64,000 nucleotides of DNA from UTCFX2 sp963788145 (GCA_963788145.1 CAWBFQ010000007.1:1054001-1118000), one strand, 5' to 3'; numbered from the stretch's first letter, positions 33,961-43,868 are shown. The notes: a model not told the origin generated them from the sequence alone. Made by a program: numbers and translations.

Positions 33961-35043
33961 CTATTTGACAATGAGCTCATGGATATCCCAAGAGATTTTC
34001 CCCGCGCACCAACTCTGATTGCCCAGGATGATGACATCCACATTTTGTTCAGGGTAATAAAACAGACGGCAGCTTACCCCATCTTCTTCGCCAGTGTGAC
34101 CCCAACGAACCACTTCTCCTTCTGAGTTGAGCACGACAAAACAACCTAACCCGTACATCCATTGATAGCCCGCATAACCATCATCATTCTCTACTACTTT
34201 TGGGGTGAGCATTATCTGGACCCACTCGGGCGAAAACAGTCGTCCATCCCGCAAAGAGCGTGAAAAGCAAACAAGGTCATCCGTAGTAGATGTAGCCCCT
34301 CCGTCCGCAGCTGGGCCAGCGGTGGTTGAATAAATGTTCCTTTTCCATCCAATAACTTGCTTATTCTTGTCTTCAACTGGGATATAACCCTCGGCTACGC
34401 TTGGGGAGACATCATCCAGGCAGAGGAAATCTGTATCCTTCATCTCGGCTCGGGAGAATATATTCTGACGTACATAATCAAAGTAGCTCAACCCGATCAG
34501 CTTTTCGATCATCATGCCGAGCAGCATGAATCCGGCGCCGTTATAGCGGTGCTTTTCATTCAATTTGTTATAAGGCTCAAGTTGGGAGAAGATCGGCATA
34601 TAATCCGCATCGCTGCGGAGCAGATAGATCGGATGATCTTGGCAGAATTTCGCCCATTCCACTTCATAGTCAACGGCATCCTCGTCAATCCAATCTGCGA
34701 TACCAGATGTCATTGTAAGCATGTGGTAGACTGTGGCCTCTGGCGGAATTTTTGTTCCTTGCAGCCCAAGAGTTTCAACGATGCGAGTCTCCAGGGCGAG
34801 GGTTTTTGCTTCGATTAGTTGCATGATCGCCGCAGCAGTGAACATTTTTCCCACTGAGGCGATTCGGAAGCGCGTATGGATGCTGTTCTTGATGTTCCAG
34901 GAACGATTAGCAAAACCATAAGCCCGATGAAACAGATCAGTTTCACCCTGGCGGACCAGCACTGTCCCAGAGAATTGGTTTTCTCTGACACGTTTGGCCA
35001 GTTTACGGGCAAGTATTCTGTCGAATTTTGAATCCATAACCAT
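33961..35043 (-). CDS. Serine beta-lactamase-like hydrolase (class C / DD-peptidase family)
   Basis: The 360-residue protein has the SxxK nucleophile IASVGKMF near residue 62, the second-motif region RYNGAGFMLLG near 167 and the KTG-like WGHTGEEDG near 315. This matches the Beta-lactamase (PF00144) family of esterases, peptidases and class C beta-lactamases. No signal peptide or membrane anchor is visible, so it is probably cytoplasmic and an esterase or peptidase. It has no obvious operon partner: 98 bp separate it from the mttB-like gene that precedes it on the same strand. Confidence 0.82.
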   Translation of the reverse strand: MVMDSKFDRILARKLAKRVRENQFSGTVLVRQGETDLFHRAYGFANRSWNIKNSIHTRFRIASVGKMFTAAAIMQLIEAKTLALETRIVETLGLQGTKIPPEATVYHMLTMTSGIADWIDEDAVDYEVEWAKFCQDHPIYLLRSDADYMPIFSQLEPYNKLNEKHRYNGAGFMLLGMMIEKLIGLSYFDYVRQNIFSRAEMKDTDFLCLDDVSPSVAEGYIPVEDKNKQVIGWKRNIYSTTAGPAADGGATSTTDDLVCFSRSLRDGRLFSPEWVQIMLTPKVVENDDGYAGYQWMYGLGCFVVLNSEGEVVRWGHTGEEDGVSCRLFYYPEQNVDVIILGNQSWCAGKISWDIHELIVK

Positions 35044-35141
35044 ACTCCTCGTCCGAACAACATCATCCTAACCCGAAAATGGAAAAACTCGATAATACTT
35101 CAGAGGGGTTTCTTCAATACTGATCTCGGCGGAGGCTATGA

Positions 35142-36566
35142 TTAGCTCACAATCGCATCTATCTTTGCCTGAATACCTGCTGACAGCGGTTCGGGTTGGT
35201 GGTTTTCCAGGATTTTGAGCGCTTTTTCGCGTGCTCGCTGGCGCAGGGTTTTACTCCCGGCTCGCTGCCATTCCTCAAAGTTGCGCCGGTCAAACAGCTT
35301 TGGGTACCAGTCTTCCCGGTAATGGCTGCGGGTATGGTCGGAGCTAAGATAATTGCCATCTGGACCAGTCTCGTGGATCAGATCCAAGGCGAGGGTAGCC
35401 TCATTAATCTCTAATGGTTTCATGAAGTGCTTGGTATAGCTGATCAACTCTTCGCAGATTACAATCTGTTCGATTGAGTTGCACATGCCACCTTCCAGGT
35501 AACCCACATCATGGGCCATTTGGGCTCCGGCCAATGTTTCGAGCATGATCGAGAAAGCCGCCTCGGCTGCTGCCTGCTCATCGGGCATTTTCGAATCACT
35601 GCAGCCCGTGAGACCGAAAATCGGCAGATCATAGCGGTGCGCCAGTTCGACAAGACTCACCCGGTTTGTTGGATCGGCGTAGGAATCTACGGTGGTGCGC
35701 ATGTCGAGCATATCGTTCACTCCGCCAGTAAGGATAATCGGCGCGCCCTCTCGTTTGATCTGAGCCAACACCAGCCCGGCCAACTCCCCGGCGTTTGCCA
35801 GAGCGATTGCGCCGGCTGCGGTGACGGGTCCTGTAGCACCCCGTAATACAACCGGGGTATATGTGGTGGGCAGGCCTTTTCCTGATAGGAATAATAGTTT
35901 TTGCAGCGCTTCCTTGTTGTGGCGCATTGGGTGCGTGACGTTGATATAGCAGGCGCAAAGTGGGTTTCGGCGAAGCTGTTCTTCTCCTCCCATCACAGCC
36001 TCAGCCATCTTAATTACATCTAAGCAGCCTTCAAATTCAGTTGTAACAAAAAGAATTGGTTTTGTTGTGTGCATCAGCATCGCCCGCATTTGATGTCGGT
36101 CAGCGGTGTCTTGAGGTAGGTCTGAAGCGATGCAAAAAGACATGAGAAAGTCGATGTTTGGGAGCGCATCACATACAGTGGCGGCTTCAATGACATCCTG
36201 CAATACCCCCGGACGGCGTTCGCCCGTGCGCAGGTCAATCACATTTGGGCAGTCAGAACCTGGACCATAAAAAACGTTGTTGCGTTCCATAGGCATCACG
36301 CGCTTCCCATGACGGTCGCATAATACCGCCCGCTTCGGAGCTACGGATAAAGCCCATTCAACCAGACCAGGCGGGATGTGAACTAGGTTGCCATCCTCCA
36401 CAGAAACCCCTTTTTGCATTAGAAGTTCCAGCGCCTCGGGTTCGAATAAGCGCACTCCGGTCCGATCCAGAATTTCCAGGCTGGCATGGTGCAGTCGTTC
36501 AACCTGGTCGTCCGATAGCTTCCGAAAACGTGGGGTATCATAAGTCGTATAGTTGCTTTGTAACAT
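35142..36566 (-). CDS. MttB-superfamily methyltransferase, non-pyrrolysine type (copy 1)
   Basis: The 474-residue TIM-barrel protein belongs to the trimethylamine methyltransferase MttB family. It shows the N-terminal LHHASLEILDRTGVRLFEPE, the barrel blocks GPGSDCPNVIDLRTG and GATGPVTAAGAIALANAGEL, and the late TGCSDSKMPDEQAAAEA and GYLEGGMC segments. The amber codon that encodes pyrrolysine in true MttB is absent, so it belongs to the MtgB-like group. Characterised members demethylate quaternary amines such as glycine betaine, proline betaine or carnitine and pass the methyl group to a corrinoid protein. It lies in a minus-strand group with a second copy, an enolase-family enzyme and an MmgE/PrpD protein. 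Confidence 0.87.
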   Translation of the reverse strand: MLQSNYTTYDTPRFRKLSDDQVERLHHASLEILDRTGVRLFEPEALELLMQKGVSVEDGNLVHIPPGLVEWALSVAPKRAVLCDRHGKRVMPMERNNVFYGPGSDCPNVIDLRTGERRPGVLQDVIEAATVCDALPNIDFLMSFCIASDLPQDTADRHQMRAMLMHTTKPILFVTTEFEGCLDVIKMAEAVMGGEEQLRRNPLCACYINVTHPMRHNKEALQKLLFLSGKGLPTTYTPVVLRGATGPVTAAGAIALANAGELAGLVLAQIKREGAPIILTGGVNDMLDMRTTVDSYADPTNRVSLVELAHRYDLPIFGLTGCSDSKMPDEQAAAEAAFSIMLETLAGAQMAHDVGYLEGGMCNSIEQIVICEELISYTKHFMKPLEINEATLALDLIHETGPDGNYLSSDHTRSHYREDWYPKLFDRRNFEEWQRAGSKTLRQRAREKALKILENHQPEPLSAGIQAKIDAIVS

Positions 36567-36630
36567 CGTATTCTCCTATTCTGCGTTCATGATTTCTCAG
36601 ATTTACAGCATGATATTGTGTATCGTCATA

Positions 36631-38061
36631 TTAGTGCGACTTCAGGATATATTCGATTTCAACCCTGGCTGCGTCGGGGATCGGTTCAGGGTTGGTAGAT
36701 TCCATCAAGGAAATCGTTTTGTCCCGTAAACGGTCGCTCAGTCGAGTAGAGCCTTTGCGAACCCATTCGTGCATACGGTATCGATTGGACAGCGTTGGCT
36801 GCCAGAAATCTCGGAAATGCTTCAGCGTGTGGTCGCTAGTCAGGAAACTGCCACCTGGCCCAATCTGGTCTATGATTTCTAATGCCAGGGATTCTTCGTC
36901 CAGGGCCATCCCTCGAGTAAAGCAACGCATACGCTGGATAGTTTCGGCGCAGTATACGATCATTTCCGGAGAAGTGGTGAGTCCGGCTTCCAGATAACCG
37001 ATGTCGTGGACCAGGTTCTGACCACTGAGCAGCGCTACCAGCACAGAAGAAGTTGCATCAGAAGCCGCTTGCTCATCCATTGTACAACTATCGCTGTGAC
37101 CGGCGTAACCCCAATTTGGCAAGTGGTAGTAACGCGCCATCTCCGCTGTTGCCACACGCGCCAGTTCGAATTCCGGTGCGCCATAAACGCTGATCGTGGT
37201 TTTCATGTCCATATGATGGAGGCCTTGACCATAGACAAATGGCGCGCCGCGATGTTTTAATTGATGGATGACCAACCCGGAAAGAACTTCAGCGTTGCCA
37301 AGCGCGAAAGCGCCAGCCATTGTGACCGGGGCGGTTCCACCCATCATCGGTGATGGCTGATGTACTATCGGTATGCCAAGTTCGGCCATATAGAGCAGTT
37401 TATCAGTGGAAGTGTATCCATGGGTCAGCGGTGTTGTGACTTGTGAATAGCATAACAATGTGGGGTTCATTCGCAGCGCATCTTGTCCTCCGGCAATAGC
37501 GCTTGCCATCGCAACGATTGCTTCACTATCCGCCCTGTCATCCGATATAAAGACGATTGGCTTAACGGTGTTTTCCATCATCCAGGCTGCCTGATGGCGA
37601 TATGGGCTGGGCGAATCCAGGTCAGAGGGGATACCCATCGACATGCAAAAATCCATCTGCGGCAATACATCCAGCAGGCGGATGCAATTGATCACATCCT
37701 GGGATGTGAAGAGACGCTGAGTTTGAGTGTGCGGATCGAGGTAGTTTGGGCAATCTGAGCCAGTTCCAAAGCTGACTTTTGCCGCTTCCATGTGGATCAT
37801 AGGTTGATTACTGCCGCGTCGGCATAATGTCACGGTCGAGGGGGTCTGGGAGAGCGCCCACTCCACCAACTCGTGCGGAAAACGGACCAGATTATCATCT
37901 GTGACCACTGCGCCAGCATCTTGCAACAGGCGCAGCGCCTGCGGGTGGTGAACTCGAGCCCCGGTGCGACGCAGAATTTCCAGCGAGGCCAGATGGAGGG
38001 TCTGGCAATCTTCCTGGCGAAACATCTGAAAAGTAGGTGTGATATGTTGCAAGGTGTTCAT
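36631..38061 (-). CDS. MttB-superfamily methyltransferase, non-pyrrolysine type (copy 2)
   Basis: ATG 38061, with GAGG nine bases upstream, gives 476 residues; the frame is open 93 bp further but that extension would overlap the next gene's stop (38091). Family landmarks mirror copy 1: LHLASLEILRRTGARVHHPQ, FGTGSDCPNYLDPHT, GGTAPVTMAGAFALGNAEVL and AGHSDSCTMDEQAASDA. No in-frame amber codon occurs. The two minus-strand copies are diverged paralogues rather than a recent duplication, implying distinct substrates or stereochemistry. No corrinoid protein or RamA-type activase is in the window, so the methyl acceptor must come from elsewhere. Confidence 0.87.
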   Translation of the reverse strand: MNTLQHITPTFQMFRQEDCQTLHLASLEILRRTGARVHHPQALRLLQDAGAVVTDDNLVRFPHELVEWALSQTPSTVTLCRRGSNQPMIHMEAAKVSFGTGSDCPNYLDPHTQTQRLFTSQDVINCIRLLDVLPQMDFCMSMGIPSDLDSPSPYRHQAAWMMENTVKPIVFISDDRADSEAIVAMASAIAGGQDALRMNPTLLCYSQVTTPLTHGYTSTDKLLYMAELGIPIVHQPSPMMGGTAPVTMAGAFALGNAEVLSGLVIHQLKHRGAPFVYGQGLHHMDMKTTISVYGAPEFELARVATAEMARYYHLPNWGYAGHSDSCTMDEQAASDATSSVLVALLSGQNLVHDIGYLEAGLTTSPEMIVYCAETIQRMRCFTRGMALDEESLALEIIDQIGPGGSFLTSDHTLKHFRDFWQPTLSNRYRMHEWVRKGSTRLSDRLRDKTISLMESTNPEPIPDAARVEIEYILKSH

Positions 38062-38090
38062 GAACGCTTGTCCTCGTGCTGGCTTTTTGA

Positions 38091-39221
38091 TCAAGAATGG
38101 TGGAAATATGGATCCTGCAGATAGCGTTCGGAGCTGCGTTCGAGCGCATCCCAATTCAATTCAAAGCCTAAACCCGGTCGCTCTTCGAATACCCCCAGCT
38201 TACCGTTTTCAGGGGTTAAATTCGGGGCTGCAAGGATATCTTCAACCAGCAATTGATGCATAATCTGGTTTCCATCCGTAAGGTTCGGAATAGTCAGACC
38301 TACCTGATGTTGCGCCAGGTCGGTCATCCCCGTAACGGATTGCCCGTGCAGGCAGATCGAGATGCCAGCCGCCTGCGCCACAGCCGCTGCCTTCTTGAAG
38401 GCCAGTAATCCACCCGTTTCCTGGAAGGATAGCACGATCACATCCGCTGCCCCTTGGCGACAGATATCATAAACGTCATACAGCGTAAAAGCTGACTGAT
38501 CTGCGGCTACAGCTATATTGATGGATCTTTTAACCTGGAGCAGAGCAGGAATTGACCCTGCGGGTGTAGGTTGCTCGATGAATTCAGGCTCAAATTGCTC
38601 CAATCGCCTGATCATGTAGATCGCACTACATGGATCCCAGGCTTCATTGGCATCGAGGCGCAGCTTACGATCCCCGATAACCGAGCGCACAACGGATGTA
38701 TTTTCCATATCTGCCTGCTCTCCACGGCCGACTTTCAGATAGAACACGGAGTATCCCTGCTCTACCAGTTGTTTCGCATGTTCACCTAATTCTTGCGCGG
38801 TATCACCCTGGACAAAACCAAAGTAATCAATCTCCGAGTGAAACGCGCCGCCAAGCAACTGGTATATTGGGCGATTAACCGATTTTCCAATCAGATCCCA
38901 TAGCGCCATTTCTAAACCTGCCAGCGTCAAGTTGGCAAAGCGCGGGGTATAGTTGAAACCACCTAAAAAGCGCGCCTGGTGCAGCAATTTCTCGATATCG
39001 AAGGGTGATGAGCCAATCAAGAGTGGTTTGATCGACTGAAGCGCGCCTACTACCGCTTGAGCAGAGCGGGCGGCGATACATTCGCCATACCCGACGATCT
39101 TCTCATCCGTATGTACTTCCAAAAGGACATTGACTGCACCCAAATCCACCCTTCCGGCCCAATGATAAGGTTCTTTAAAAAGCAGGGCGAAAGGACGAGT
39201 AACAATGTTTACGATTTTCAA
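38091..39221 (-). CDS. Enolase-superfamily enzyme (mandelate racemase/muconate lactonizing type)
   Basis: The 376-residue protein has the capping domain then a barrel. The YLKVGRG lysine segment is near residue 163, a first metal Asp is in KLRLDANEAWD near 193, Glu in FIEQPTPAG near 219 and Asp in VAADQSAFT near 243. ICLHGQSVTG lies near 299. The third metal ligand position is DQ instead of the usual DE, and the KxK pair is KVG, so the acid/base set resembles racemase/epimerase members with some substitutions. Such enzymes abstract a proton alpha to a carboxylate. In this cluster it could racemise or cyclise the same substrate that MttB enzymes demethylate. Confidence 0.83.
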   Translation of the reverse strand: MKIVNIVTRPFALLFKEPYHWAGRVDLGAVNVLLEVHTDEKIVGYGECIAARSAQAVVGALQSIKPLLIGSSPFDIEKLLHQARFLGGFNYTPRFANLTLAGLEMALWDLIGKSVNRPIYQLLGGAFHSEIDYFGFVQGDTAQELGEHAKQLVEQGYSVFYLKVGRGEQADMENTSVVRSVIGDRKLRLDANEAWDPCSAIYMIRRLEQFEPEFIEQPTPAGSIPALLQVKRSINIAVAADQSAFTLYDVYDICRQGAADVIVLSFQETGGLLAFKKAAAVAQAAGISICLHGQSVTGMTDLAQHQVGLTIPNLTDGNQIMHQLLVEDILAAPNLTPENGKLGVFEERPGLGFELNWDALERSSERYLQDPYFHHS

Positions 39222-39249
39222 AGTAATGCTCCATGGACGGATGGAATGC

Positions 39250-41595
39250 TTATCGTAAGAGTTGAGTAAACTCGGCTATAGACTCGATTTTATCGAGGGT
39301 TGCCACCAGTTCGCTCAAACGCTCTACGTTCACTGATAGTATTTCAGATCCTGCCAGTCGACGGAATTTTTCTTCCAGTAATTCCTGGCAAACCGCTGGA
39401 TCCTGATCGTTGGAAGCGCAACCGGTATGGAAAATGCCATCCACCATCCAATATTGCTGACCGAGATCAGACACCCAATCTCGATAGATATCAAACCCCA
39501 TCAGGCTAGGAATGCCGCTGAAACCGCGCTGAGCCAGTTCCGCCGCTATAACCCCATTCAGCGCTCCCCACCCCGTTCCATGCCTTAGCATCGATTGGCT
39601 GGCGAGGCTGCGCGCCAATGGGGAATTGGGGGCATGATAATCTGCGATGCCTAACGCATGTTTGATTTGGTCATGATTCAAACCAAGTAGGCGCGCCGAC
39701 GCTGCCGCACAGGCAATCGAGCCCCACGAGCCAGAGGCTTGCTCGTTCGGATGATCCGCATGCCAGCAGCGCCCAGCCCGGATGGCAATTTCGTAACCAA
39801 TCACAAGCGCCTCCAAAACAGCCCTGCCGCTGGATCCCTTCGCTTCTCCAACGGCTAGAACCGTTGGCGCTACCTGTGCGCCCGGATATCCGCGTGCGAA
39901 AATAGCGCTATCATCCAGTCCCAATACATTTGCAGCAACGGCATTGGCGAATGCTGCCCCTGCGGGTCGAGCGCGAAGATGATGGGCGAAGATCGTCGCA
40001 TCATCACCAGGCCAAATGCTCAGCGCACTCTCGACTGCGATTCTGCTTGCGGGTAGATGGGCGCCGGCGATGATACAACCCAGGATATCTAACAAACAGA
40101 GCCGGGCGCGTTGCTTTACCTCAGCAGATAAATCATCCCAGATCAGGGTGCGAATGAACTCTGCCGCAAGATCATTGCCATCTTCAGGAGTATCGATCGC
40201 CTGTTGGAAAGGGGGTGTTGGGTTTTTAGATCGCTTAGATGTGGGTTTTAATAAGGGTTTGGTCAACACCCGCACATCCGGCATTTGATCAAAACTCCAA
40301 AGAGATTCCAGCATAGCTTCTATCTGGATGCGCGGAAGAACGAAACCGGCTGCCCAGCGGAATTTATCCGTCATACGGGTTATATCCCACCCTGCGGGTG
40401 GAAAACTCAGACCGCCATCGACGATCCCTGAATGATAAATCCGACCATTCTTCAGAGTAATCGAGACTTTGCTGGCGAACCGCCCACGAGGGTCCCCCTG
40501 TTCAAATAAGCGTCGAAGTTGTTCCATTTCCTCTGACTCGACTACTTCCACCTTTTGAGCCAACGCTCTGATTCTTGGGTCGCATAATCGTGGTTCTAGG
40601 ATCTGCTCCGGCCCGATCTCGCCGTCGATGAGCATGGCTGCCAATGGCCAGGCCTGGTTGAATTGGGCTTCCTCCATGGTACGCGGGAGACGCGCCCCCA
40701 ACCGATAAGAACCATGACAACCTTCGACGCGGATTTGAGCAATCTCGTTCAAATCCAAACCGTTTTCCTTAACCAGTCGATAGGCTCCTTCTACCCCCGC
40801 ATGCGCCCAACCACAACAGGCATAGCGGGCTGATTTCCAGGCTACGCCATCCACCATCAGAAACTCCTGGCCGATATCCGCACCCCAATCTTGAAATTCA
40901 TCGAAGGAGAGAATCCCAGGTATGCCCGTAAACCCTCGCCTAGCTAACTCAGCCGCGCTGATGCCGGTGACAGTTGCCCATTCGACGCCATGCTTGACCA
41001 TGCCAGGGTCATCCACATCCCGCATCATTGGCAGGTTAGGCGCATGAAATTCGGCAATTCCTAATGCCTGAATAATCTGTTCAGCCGGCAATTTCATCAG
41101 GTGGGCGGCTACGGCTGCACAAACAACGGATCCCCAGGACCCGCAAGCCTGATAGACCGGGCGTGAGGCGTGCCAGCAACGTCCAACTCGATGAGCTACC
41201 TCATATCCAATCACCATCCCGGTGAGCATTTCTGCCCCGCTCAGACCGCGCCCCTCAGCCACGGCTAATGCCGTCGTAAATATTTGAACGCCTGCATGAC
41301 CATAAGCATAACGGGCGCTGTCATCCACATCTATTGCGTTCGCGGCGCAGCCGTTGGCAAAGGCAGCGCCTGCTACGGAAGCATACGTTCCAGACAAAAG
41401 GATCGAGGCTTCATCGCCAGGCCAGGCTTTAACCGCATATTCAGCGCCAATCCGGCTGATGCGCGCCATCGTCCCGGCCAGGGTTGCACCCAGGTTGTCT
41501 ACAAGGCACATGCGCGCTTTGGCTTGTACAGCCTGCGGTAAAACTCCCCAAGATGTTGAAGCAATGAATTCGGCGGCGAGTTGGTTGGCATTCAT
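39250..41595 (-). CDS. Tandem MmgE/PrpD-family protein, second unit internally shortened
   Basis: The 781-residue protein holds two MmgE/PrpD units (family of 2-methylcitrate dehydratase and cis-aconitate decarboxylase). Unit one, residues 1-450, is complete, with DVDDSARYAYGHAGVQIF, CGSWGSVVCAAVAAH, GCHGSYRL and the C-terminal domain. A charged linker (SKRSKNPTPPFQQ) leads to unit two, which repeats the N-terminal domain (LGLDDSAIFARGYPGAQVAP, SGSWGSIACAAASAR). It then jumps from YWMVDGIFHTGC to the last 55 residues of the family (DPAVCQELLEEKFRRLAGSE). About 150 residues are missing, so unit two is probably structural or regulatory. It acts on carboxylic acids, possibly downstream of the enolase-family enzyme. 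Confidence 0.83.
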   Translation of the reverse strand: MNANQLAAEFIASTSWGVLPQAVQAKARMCLVDNLGATLAGTMARISRIGAEYAVKAWPGDEASILLSGTYASVAGAAFANGCAANAIDVDDSARYAYGHAGVQIFTTALAVAEGRGLSGAEMLTGMVIGYEVAHRVGRCWHASRPVYQACGSWGSVVCAAVAAHLMKLPAEQIIQALGIAEFHAPNLPMMRDVDDPGMVKHGVEWATVTGISAAELARRGFTGIPGILSFDEFQDWGADIGQEFLMVDGVAWKSARYACCGWAHAGVEGAYRLVKENGLDLNEIAQIRVEGCHGSYRLGARLPRTMEEAQFNQAWPLAAMLIDGEIGPEQILEPRLCDPRIRALAQKVEVVESEEMEQLRRLFEQGDPRGRFASKVSITLKNGRIYHSGIVDGGLSFPPAGWDITRMTDKFRWAAGFVLPRIQIEAMLESLWSFDQMPDVRVLTKPLLKPTSKRSKNPTPPFQQAIDTPEDGNDLAAEFIRTLIWDDLSAEVKQRARLCLLDILGCIIAGAHLPASRIAVESALSIWPGDDATIFAHHLRARPAGAAFANAVAANVLGLDDSAIFARGYPGAQVAPTVLAVGEAKGSSGRAVLEALVIGYEIAIRAGRCWHADHPNEQASGSWGSIACAAASARLLGLNHDQIKHALGIADYHAPNSPLARSLASQSMLRHGTGWGALNGVIAAELAQRGFSGIPSLMGFDIYRDWVSDLGQQYWMVDGIFHTGCASNDQDPAVCQELLEEKFRRLAGSEILSVNVERLSELVATLDKIESIAEFTQLLR

Positions 41596-41603
41596 AGCAG
41601 TGC

Positions 41604-41720
41604 TCAGCAGTGACGATAAGTGACCTGGATAGCGGAAATGACCTTGAACTCAGCCGTGAAGCGATATTCATCGCCGCGATAAATGATGTGATAACAGTCG
41701 CCGGCTGATCGTTGTTGCAT
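41604..41720 (-). CDS. Possible 38-residue ORF just upstream of the MmgE/PrpD gene
   Basis: On the minus strand ATG 41720 opens 38 codons (MQQRSAGDCYHIIYRGDEYR and so on) ending with TGA at 41604-41606, eight bases before the MmgE/PrpD ATG. The composition (aromatic, charged, alternating) looks protein-like, but the ribosome site is weak and I recognise no family. The frame is open another 18 codons upstream without an ATG. It may be a small operon gene or a remnant of a larger one. Confidence 0.3.
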   Translation of the reverse strand: MQQRSAGDCYHIIYRGDEYRFTAEFKVISAIQVTYRHC

Positions 41721-42152
41721 TGTGCCAGTTCTGCTGAAGTTTATCAGCCCAAATGGTTTGAAGTTGAACTGGATAAACAGAATTTGTCAGAGTGTATTAT
41801 CTGGTTGTTCAGATATATTGAATAATTCTATCAGATTGTTGTAAAGCAGCCATTCCAGATGCTTGTCAGAAGGGAAGATTAATCACCGATAAACGAATAT
41901 TCACCCATCGAATTTTAAAAACTGGTCTGGCTTGTGAGTAACAAATGTGATAGGATTCTCTTATCAGATATTTCAGATTGATCAAAATTGGATCTAATGC
42001 CTAATCTGTGTAAAGTCAGGTCTTAGCGCTGATCGTCAATCATGAAATCCGAAAGGAGGTAATCTGCAACACTCCATCATGTAAAAAGTGTTCGTGTCAT
42101 CTATGTTCACAAATTGACCCTTTCGACAAAATCTATGGAGGAGTAACTCAAA
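41721..42152. other. Intergenic region between divergent MmgE/PrpD and ABC importer units
   Basis: About 430 bp with no convincing gene. It is AT-rich in the middle (41780-41860), where promoters for both directions are expected, but no box pair is clearly better than background. A perfect AAAGGAGGT ribosome-binding sequence at 42051-42059 has no proper gene behind it. CTG 42064 would open only six codons, and an ATG at 42079 is followed at once by TAA. Confidence 0.45.
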
Positions 42153-43868
42153 ATGGAAATCATGAAGAAGAATGAGCAGAACGGGATGCATTCTGCCATC
42201 CCCGAATTACAGGAATCGCTTCGCAAAGGGCAGCTCAGCCGCCGCGAGTTTCTCCGGTTTGCTACCCTGTTGGGCTTATCGATCAGCTCTGCCACAATCC
42301 TAGCAAACTGCGCTCCGGCGCCCACTCCCACTCAACCGCCCGCCCCCGCAGCCACAGTAGCTCCGGTAGCCACAGCGGTGCCGGTAGCTACCATTACCCG
42401 CGGTGGAAAGTTGGTTTGCGCCAGCCGCGTGCAAAAAGTCACCCATCCGGCTCAATTCTCATGGGTGTCTGCATCCAATCAACTGCGGCAAGTTGCCGAG
42501 TATCTAACCTATACCGATCGGGATAACATCACGCACCCTTATTTGCTCGAGGGCTTTAAGCCAAGCGAAGACCTCAAGACCTGGACCCTCAACCTGCGCA
42601 AGGGTTTGAAGCACAATAATGGCGATGAGTTCAATGCGGACGATGTCGTCTTCACGATGGGCGAGTGGTTTAAAGAGGATGTCGGTTCATCAATTCTGGG
42701 TTTGATGTCCTATATGGATGCCACTGGCATCGAAAAGGTCGACGATTACACGGTCAAGTTGAACCTCAAGCGGGCCGAGATCGGCGTCCCAGAGCATCTG
42801 TTCCACTATCCGGCTTTGATGTTAAATCACCGTACATTCGAAGGCGACTTTTTGAAAGCGCCACACGGCACTGGTCCCTATACGCTCGATACCTACACTG
42901 AAGGCGAGCGTGTCCTGCTCAAAGCCCGCACGGACTACTGGCAGAATGGCGCCGATGGCAAGCCGCTGCCCTATCTGGACGAGATGGAATTTATCGACAT
43001 GGGCGATGATACCGCCGCCTGGATGGCCGCGATCAAGAGCGGTGAGGTGGATTATCTTGACCTCTCCGATAATGTCAGCCCCGATTTCTACAATGGGTTG
43101 AAAGACGATACAAACGTTGTGGTAGATGGGCTGCCTACCGGGCTGTGCCGGGTGATGCGTATGCGGGTGGACCTGGATCCCTGGACGGATAACCGGGTGC
43201 GCCAGGCGCTCAAACTTTGTCAGAACCGAGAGAAGATCCTCAGCCTGGCCTATTTCGGACAAGGGGTTGAAGGCTCTGATTTCCACGTCTATCCAAAGCA
43301 CCCCGAATATTGCGAGAAACCCGTTCCTGCGTACGATCCTGAAAAAGCCAAGGCTTTGTTGACCGAAGCTGGCTATCCCGATGGCTTGGACATCAATCTG
43401 GCTGTAGGATCTGGTTGGCCGGATATCGTCGCTTACGCCCAAGTCCTCAAAGAAGACGCCCTCGCGGCTGGTTTCAGAATCACTGTGGACGCGATGCCAA
43501 ACAGCCAATACTGGGATAAATGGACTGAAGTCGATTTAGGGGTCACCCCCTGGACCCATCGTCCGCTTGGCACCATGATCCTCAATCTGGCATATATTGC
43601 AGATGAAAAAGGTGCGCCGGTGGCCTGGAACGAGTCACGTTGGGTGGACGAAGAATTCTCCACGCTACTAACCCAAGCCAATGGCACGCTGGATGTTGAG
43701 AAGCGCCGCGAAATCATGTGCAAGCTCGAGCAGATTCAAATGGATCGCGGCTCAGTCGGCATTGCCTATTGGATGAACATCTGGACGATCTATCGGAAAA
43801 ATGTTCAGGCGATCCCAGGTCATCCGACCTACTATATGCTCTTCAACGAGGTCTGGAAATCTGCCTGA
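42153..43868 (+). CDS. ABC importer substrate-binding lipoprotein (family 5, peptide/nickel type)
   Basis: The 571-residue protein has a Tat-type signal (SRREFLRFATLLGLSISSAT) ending near a cysteine in ILANCAPAP, a Pro/Ala/Val-rich linker to about residue 85, and the SBP_bac_5 domain. It has LLEGFKPSEDLKTWTLNLRKG near 130, FNADDVVFTMGEW near 157 and the ACP-like VRQALKLCQNREKI near 350. Family 5 proteins bind oligopeptides, nickel, sugars or quaternary-amine-type solutes and deliver them to the DppBC-type permeases. GGAGG (42134-42138) precedes the start. It is the first gene of the importer operon. The adjoining MttB genes suggest a methylated compound as cargo. Confidence 0.87.
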   Translation: MEIMKKNEQNGMHSAIPELQESLRKGQLSRREFLRFATLLGLSISSATILANCAPAPTPTQPPAPAATVAPVATAVPVATITRGGKLVCASRVQKVTHPAQFSWVSASNQLRQVAEYLTYTDRDNITHPYLLEGFKPSEDLKTWTLNLRKGLKHNNGDEFNADDVVFTMGEWFKEDVGSSILGLMSYMDATGIEKVDDYTVKLNLKRAEIGVPEHLFHYPALMLNHRTFEGDFLKAPHGTGPYTLDTYTEGERVLLKARTDYWQNGADGKPLPYLDEMEFIDMGDDTAAWMAAIKSGEVDYLDLSDNVSPDFYNGLKDDTNVVVDGLPTGLCRVMRMRVDLDPWTDNRVRQALKLCQNREKILSLAYFGQGVEGSDFHVYPKHPEYCEKPVPAYDPEKAKALLTEAGYPDGLDINLAVGSGWPDIVAYAQVLKEDALAAGFRITVDAMPNSQYWDKWTEVDLGVTPWTHRPLGTMILNLAYIADEKGAPVAWNESRWVDEEFSTLLTQANGTLDVEKRREIMCKLEQIQMDRGSVGIAYWMNIWTIYRKNVQAIPGHPTYYMLFNEVWKSA

